Under the pieces are notes generated by a model. That model did not search any database. It was not told the DNA's origin and saw only the letters and a list, made by a program, of their open reading frames with translations. 7,364 nucleotides of DNA from an uncultured Mycoplasmatota bacterium (lineage in GTDB: Bacteria > Bacillota_I > Bacilli_A > RF39 > UBA660), in the NCBI GenBank assembly GCA_947645535.1, contig CANSDD010000075.1, positions 1 to 7,364 on the forward strand, in the 5' to 3' direction. Shown piece by piece: positions 5,677-7,364 of the stretch. Position 1 is the first letter of the stretch, and every line of letters begins with the position of its first letter. Position numbers and translations under genes: made by a program.

Positions 5677-6426
5677 TTACTTCTTTTTAGCTACAATAAT
5701 TAATGTTGTTGGAGAGGCAGCTAATTTACGAGCATCAAAATAATGACTTTGGTAATCTCCTATTTCATTTTTTTCTTTTGGTTCTTCTTCAATTATTTTT
5801 TCAATTTCCATTCCAGTTTCTATCATTCCATTGATAATTGTTGAAATTTTTAAATTATATTGAAATAGTTCTACTTTACTAGGTCCTTTTGTAATAATTT
5901 TCTTATTTTCATCGTTATAATTATGACCAATTACTAATTTATCATCTTCTATTTTTAAACAATTGAAGAATGGATGAATCCAACATAATATAAACTTTCC
6001 TCCTGATTTTAGATATTGACTTGCTAACTTCAGTGTTTCAATTGGATCAGAGCTAAAACCAAGACTATATAATGATAGTACATAATCAAAATAATTTAAT
6101 GGAATACCAGGATTTTCTTCCATTGGCGAAATAAAAAATTTAGAGCTTTTTAAATTTAATTGTTCTGCATTTTTTATCTGCTCTTCTGATATATCTATTC
6201 CCCATACTTCTTTTGCTCCTTTTTTAGCTAAGTATTCTAAACTTTTTCCTGATACACATCCAAGTTCTAAAATAGATTTTCCAACGATATCTTTTGATAG
6301 TCCTAATTCATTTTCATTTGCCATAAATGGTCCATATTCAGGTAAAGATGTATTAGAAAATATTTCTTTGTTCTTTACTAATGTATTCCAGCCATGTTTA
6401 TTTACTTTCAAAAATTCTTTATCCAT
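5677..6426 (-). CDS. Class I SAM-dependent methyltransferase
   Basis: A complete 249-residue cytoplasmic enzyme with the seven-strand Rossmann-type methyltransferase fold. Motif I is ILELGCVSGKS (52-62), followed by WGIDISEEQI (75-84), where Asp78 should hold the ribose of S-adenosylmethionine. FDYVLSLYSLGF (113-124) is motif II/post-II, and YLKSGGKFIL (138-147) is the strand-4/5 region typical of Methyltransf_11 proteins. The middle glycine of the ExGxGxG loop is Val58, a one-base change from GGA to GTA; this may weaken SAM binding. The methyl acceptor cannot be predicted; relatives methylate small molecules, quinones or tRNA. It has its own promoter (TTGAGA-18-TATAAT) and is the first gene of a unit with the VanZ-domain gene and, formerly, the CYTH gene. 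The Shine-Dalgarno is weak (GAAAGAAG). Confidence 0.85.
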   Translation of the reverse strand: MDKEFLKVNKHGWNTLVKNKEIFSNTSLPEYGPFMANENELGLSKDIVGKSILELGCVSGKSLEYLAKKGAKEVWGIDISEEQIKNAEQLNLKSSKFFISPMEENPGIPLNYFDYVLSLYSLGFSSDPIETLKLASQYLKSGGKFILCWIHPFFNCLKIEDDKLVIGHNYNDENKKIITKGPSKVELFQYNLKISTIINGMIETGMEIEKIIEEEPKEKNEIGDYQSHYFDARKLAASPTTLIIVAKKK

Positions 6427-6454
6427 ATAATTTGCTTCTTTCTTTGATGTTTTT

Positions 6455-6484
6455 ATTATACAGTAAAAACTTGAGTTTTCTCAA
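6455..6484 (-). promoter_or_regulatory. Promoter of the methyltransferase-VanZ operon
   Basis: TTGAGA (6479-6484) and TATAAT (6455-6460) on the minus strand are separated by 18 bases and match the sigma-70/sigma-A consensus at 11 of 12 positions. The TATAAT lies 28 bases before the methyltransferase ATG. The -35 box is buried in the terminator hairpin of the upstream collagen-like gene. Confidence 0.7.
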
Positions 6485-6486
6485 GT
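6464..6486 (-). terminator. Rho-independent terminator after the collagen-like C-terminal domain
   Basis: Arms 6469-6475 and 6480-6486 (ACTTGAG/CTCAAGT) form a perfect 7-bp stem with a four-base loop, followed on the minus strand by five T. It lies 10 bases after the stop of the C-terminal domain and ends the collagen locus transcript. Confidence 0.8.
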
Positions 6487-6495
6487 CTTTTCTCA

Positions 6496-6822
6496 TTAGT
6501 TTATTTTTTTTACACTTAATGTTTCATTTACACCAGAGCCCAATGTAACTCCTACTGAAAGTAAGGTTGATAAGACCATATCTATTACATCCCCAGTATT
6601 CAATGAAACAATAGTACTTCCACTATAAATAGAACTTGTTCCTAATGATAGGCTTCTAGATAATACAGTACTTGGTATATTTGTTCCATTTACTCTAATT
6701 GCCATAGTAAGTGTTGTTCCAAGCGTTACAGAGACATTACTAAAATAATTAATTTCATATACTCCTGTTTGATTTACAGTAATGCTATTGCTAGGAGTGT
6801 AAGCAACATTTTTATTTGGCAT
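6496..6822 (-). CDS. BclA-like C-terminal (TNF-like) domain, separated by frameshift from its collagen stem
   Basis: The 108 residues from ATG 6822 form the beta-rich trimerisation head found at the end of bacterial collagen-like surface proteins such as BclA of the Bacillus exosporium. Clear landmarks are ITVNQTGVYEINYF, MAIRVNGTNIPSTVL, YSGSTIVSLNTGDVIDMVL, and a final NETLSVKK. The frame is open upstream to a TAG at 6846-6844, giving a possible QIGLPIAM lead-in, but the collagen stem just upstream is in another frame (see the entry at 6812). No Shine-Dalgarno precedes ATG 6822, so independent translation looks poor. It is either the 3' half of a frameshifted pseudogene or needs ribosomal slippage. 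In working relatives this domain drives trimer formation of the Gly-X-Y stem and faces outwards. Confidence 0.7.
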   Translation of the reverse strand: MPNKNVAYTPSNSITVNQTGVYEINYFSNVSVTLGTTLTMAIRVNGTNIPSTVLSRSLSLGTSSIYSGSTIVSLNTGDVIDMVLSTLLSVGVTLGSGVNETLSVKKIN

Positions 6823-6919
6823 CGCTATTGGTAAGCCAATTTGCTGGTCCTATTGGGCCTATTGGACCTGTTGGCCCTGCTGGTATTACGAAATTAATTT
6901 TATATCCTGTTGGATTCAT
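6812..6919 (-). CDS. Short collagen-like reading frame (35 aa), frameshifted stem segment
   Basis: From ATG 6919-6917 the frame reads MNPTGYKINFVIPAG, then PTGPIGPIGPA, and runs out as NWLTNSDAK before TAA at 6814-6812. The start has an excellent Shine-Dalgarno (GGAGGA, five bases upstream), so translation here is expected. GYKINFVIPAGPTGP is the linker plus Gly-X-Y start seen inside larger collagen-like proteins. It stays in the same frame as the preceding repeat protein and overlaps the start of the C-terminal domain by 11 bases in a different frame. One base added near 6840 would join it to QIGLPIAMPNKNV and restore a stem-plus-head protein. I read it as the 5' half of a frameshifted gene rather than a working 35-residue product. 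Confidence 0.55.
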   Translation of the reverse strand: MNPTGYKINFVIPAGPTGPIGPIGPANWLTNSDAK

Positions 6920-6937
6920 TTTTATCCTCCATTATTA

Positions 6938-7364
6938 TTATGAATTTGGAGTAATTGTTACTGAAGCTTGTGTCCCTGGCGCTCCAGTTGTTACTGTTCC
7001 AATTGCTAAAGTTGGTGTTAAACCTGTTGGTCCTGTTGGTCCTGCTACTGTGCTTGCTGGTCCTGTTGGCCCTGTTGCTCCTTCTAATCCTTGTGGTCCT
7101 GTTGGTCCTGTTGCTCCTGCTAATCCTTGTGGTCCTGTTGGCCCTGTTGCTCCTGCTAATCCTTGTGGTCCTGTTGGCCCTGTTGCTCCTTCTAATCCTT
7201 GTGGTCCTGTTGGTCCTGTTGCTCCTTCTAATCCTTGTGGTCCTGTTGGTCCTGTTGCTCCTGCTAATCCTTGTGGTCCTGTTGGCCCTGTTGCTCCTTC
7301 TAATCCTTGTGGTCCTGTTGGCCCTGTTGCTCCTTCTAATCCTTGTGGTCCTGTTGGTCCTGTT
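6938..7364 (-). CDS. Collagen-like Gly-X-Y repeat protein, 5' end outside the window
   Basis: The frame is open from the right edge to TAA at 6940-6938, about 142 codons. It is almost entirely 12-residue units of the form GATGPTGPQGLE or GATGPTGPQGLA. After the last unit come GPTGPASTVAGPTGPTG and a non-collagen tail LTPTLAIGTVTTGAPGTQAS ending in VTITPNS. Such proteins form triple helices and sit on spores or the cell surface; no signal peptide can be judged because the N-terminus is missing. The tail is normally followed, without a break, by GYKINFVIPAG and more Gly-X-Y, which is what the next frame begins with. Three successive TAA codons and a new Shine-Dalgarno separate them. There is no hydrophobic anchor or LPXTG motif in the visible part. 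Confidence 0.85.
   Translation of the reverse strand, partial: TGPTGPQGLEGATGPTGPQGLEGATGPTGPQGLAGATGPTGPQGLEGATGPTGPQGLEGATGPTGPQGLAGATGPTGPQGLAGATGPTGPQGLEGATGPTGPASTVAGPTGPTGLTPTLAIGTVTTGAPGTQASVTITPNS
7059..7364 (-). repeat. 36-bp tandem repeat (collagen minisatellite), 8.5 copies
   Basis: Eight full copies (7059-7346) and half of a ninth (7347-7364) abut without gaps and continue past the window edge. Only two positions vary among the copies: one silent (Gly codon GGA or GGG) and one that switches Glu to Ala at the twelfth residue of the unit. Such uniformity implies recent expansion or gene conversion, and copy number is likely to differ between strains without changing the frame. Confidence 0.95.

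Noticed and set aside
7059..7364. CRISPR array, because of regular 36-bp periodicity
   Set aside because: Copies abut directly with no unique spacers, and the sequence translates as Gly-X-Y collagen repeats.

Overview
The window is strongly AT-rich DNA. Every gene I can support lies on the minus strand, so transcription runs from high to low coordinates. The good Shine-Dalgarno sites are strong (AAGGAGG type), tryptophan is TGG, and every intact gene ends in TAA. BclA-like collagen proteins, a VanZ-like protein and a CofE-like protein of the kind seen in Bacillota point to a low-GC Bacillota, probably a host-associated member of Bacilli or Clostridia. I cannot name the genus.

Layout in transcription order. 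At the right edge (7364-6496) is a collagen-like locus. A protein with near-perfect 36-bp repeats enters the window already open and stops at 6938. A short in-frame Gly-X-Y open reading frame restarts at 6919, and a C-terminal BclA-like (TNF-like) domain follows in a shifted frame. A hairpin terminator then overlaps the promoter of a two-gene unit: a SAM-dependent methyltransferase and a VanZ-domain membrane protein with a long C-terminal domain.

Downstream (4356-3574) is a stretch of decayed genes: the front half of a CYTH-domain protein (class IV adenylate cyclase / thiamine-triphosphatase fold) with an internal stop, then remnants of an ABC-2 exporter (ATPase tail and permease) in several frames. 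After a roughly 225-bp non-coding region with hairpins and a 15-bp palindrome comes a small conserved-looking protein of unknown function with its own terminator. A broken GNAT acetyltransferase follows.

The left part (2381-1) holds an intact NAD-type short-chain dehydrogenase with an unusual promoter region, a CofE-like (F420-0:glutamate ligase family) protein, its terminator, and a tiny acidic lipoprotein.

I see no coherent multi-gene defence or biosynthetic system. The most interesting points are the collagen gene split by stop codons plus a new ribosome binding site in one frame, the recently homogenised collagen minisatellite, the CofE-family protein with no F420 genes in view, and the run of at least three pseudogenes. 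Nothing on the plus strand looks like a gene; the plus-strand open frames at 1340-1573 and 5365-5610 are shadows.
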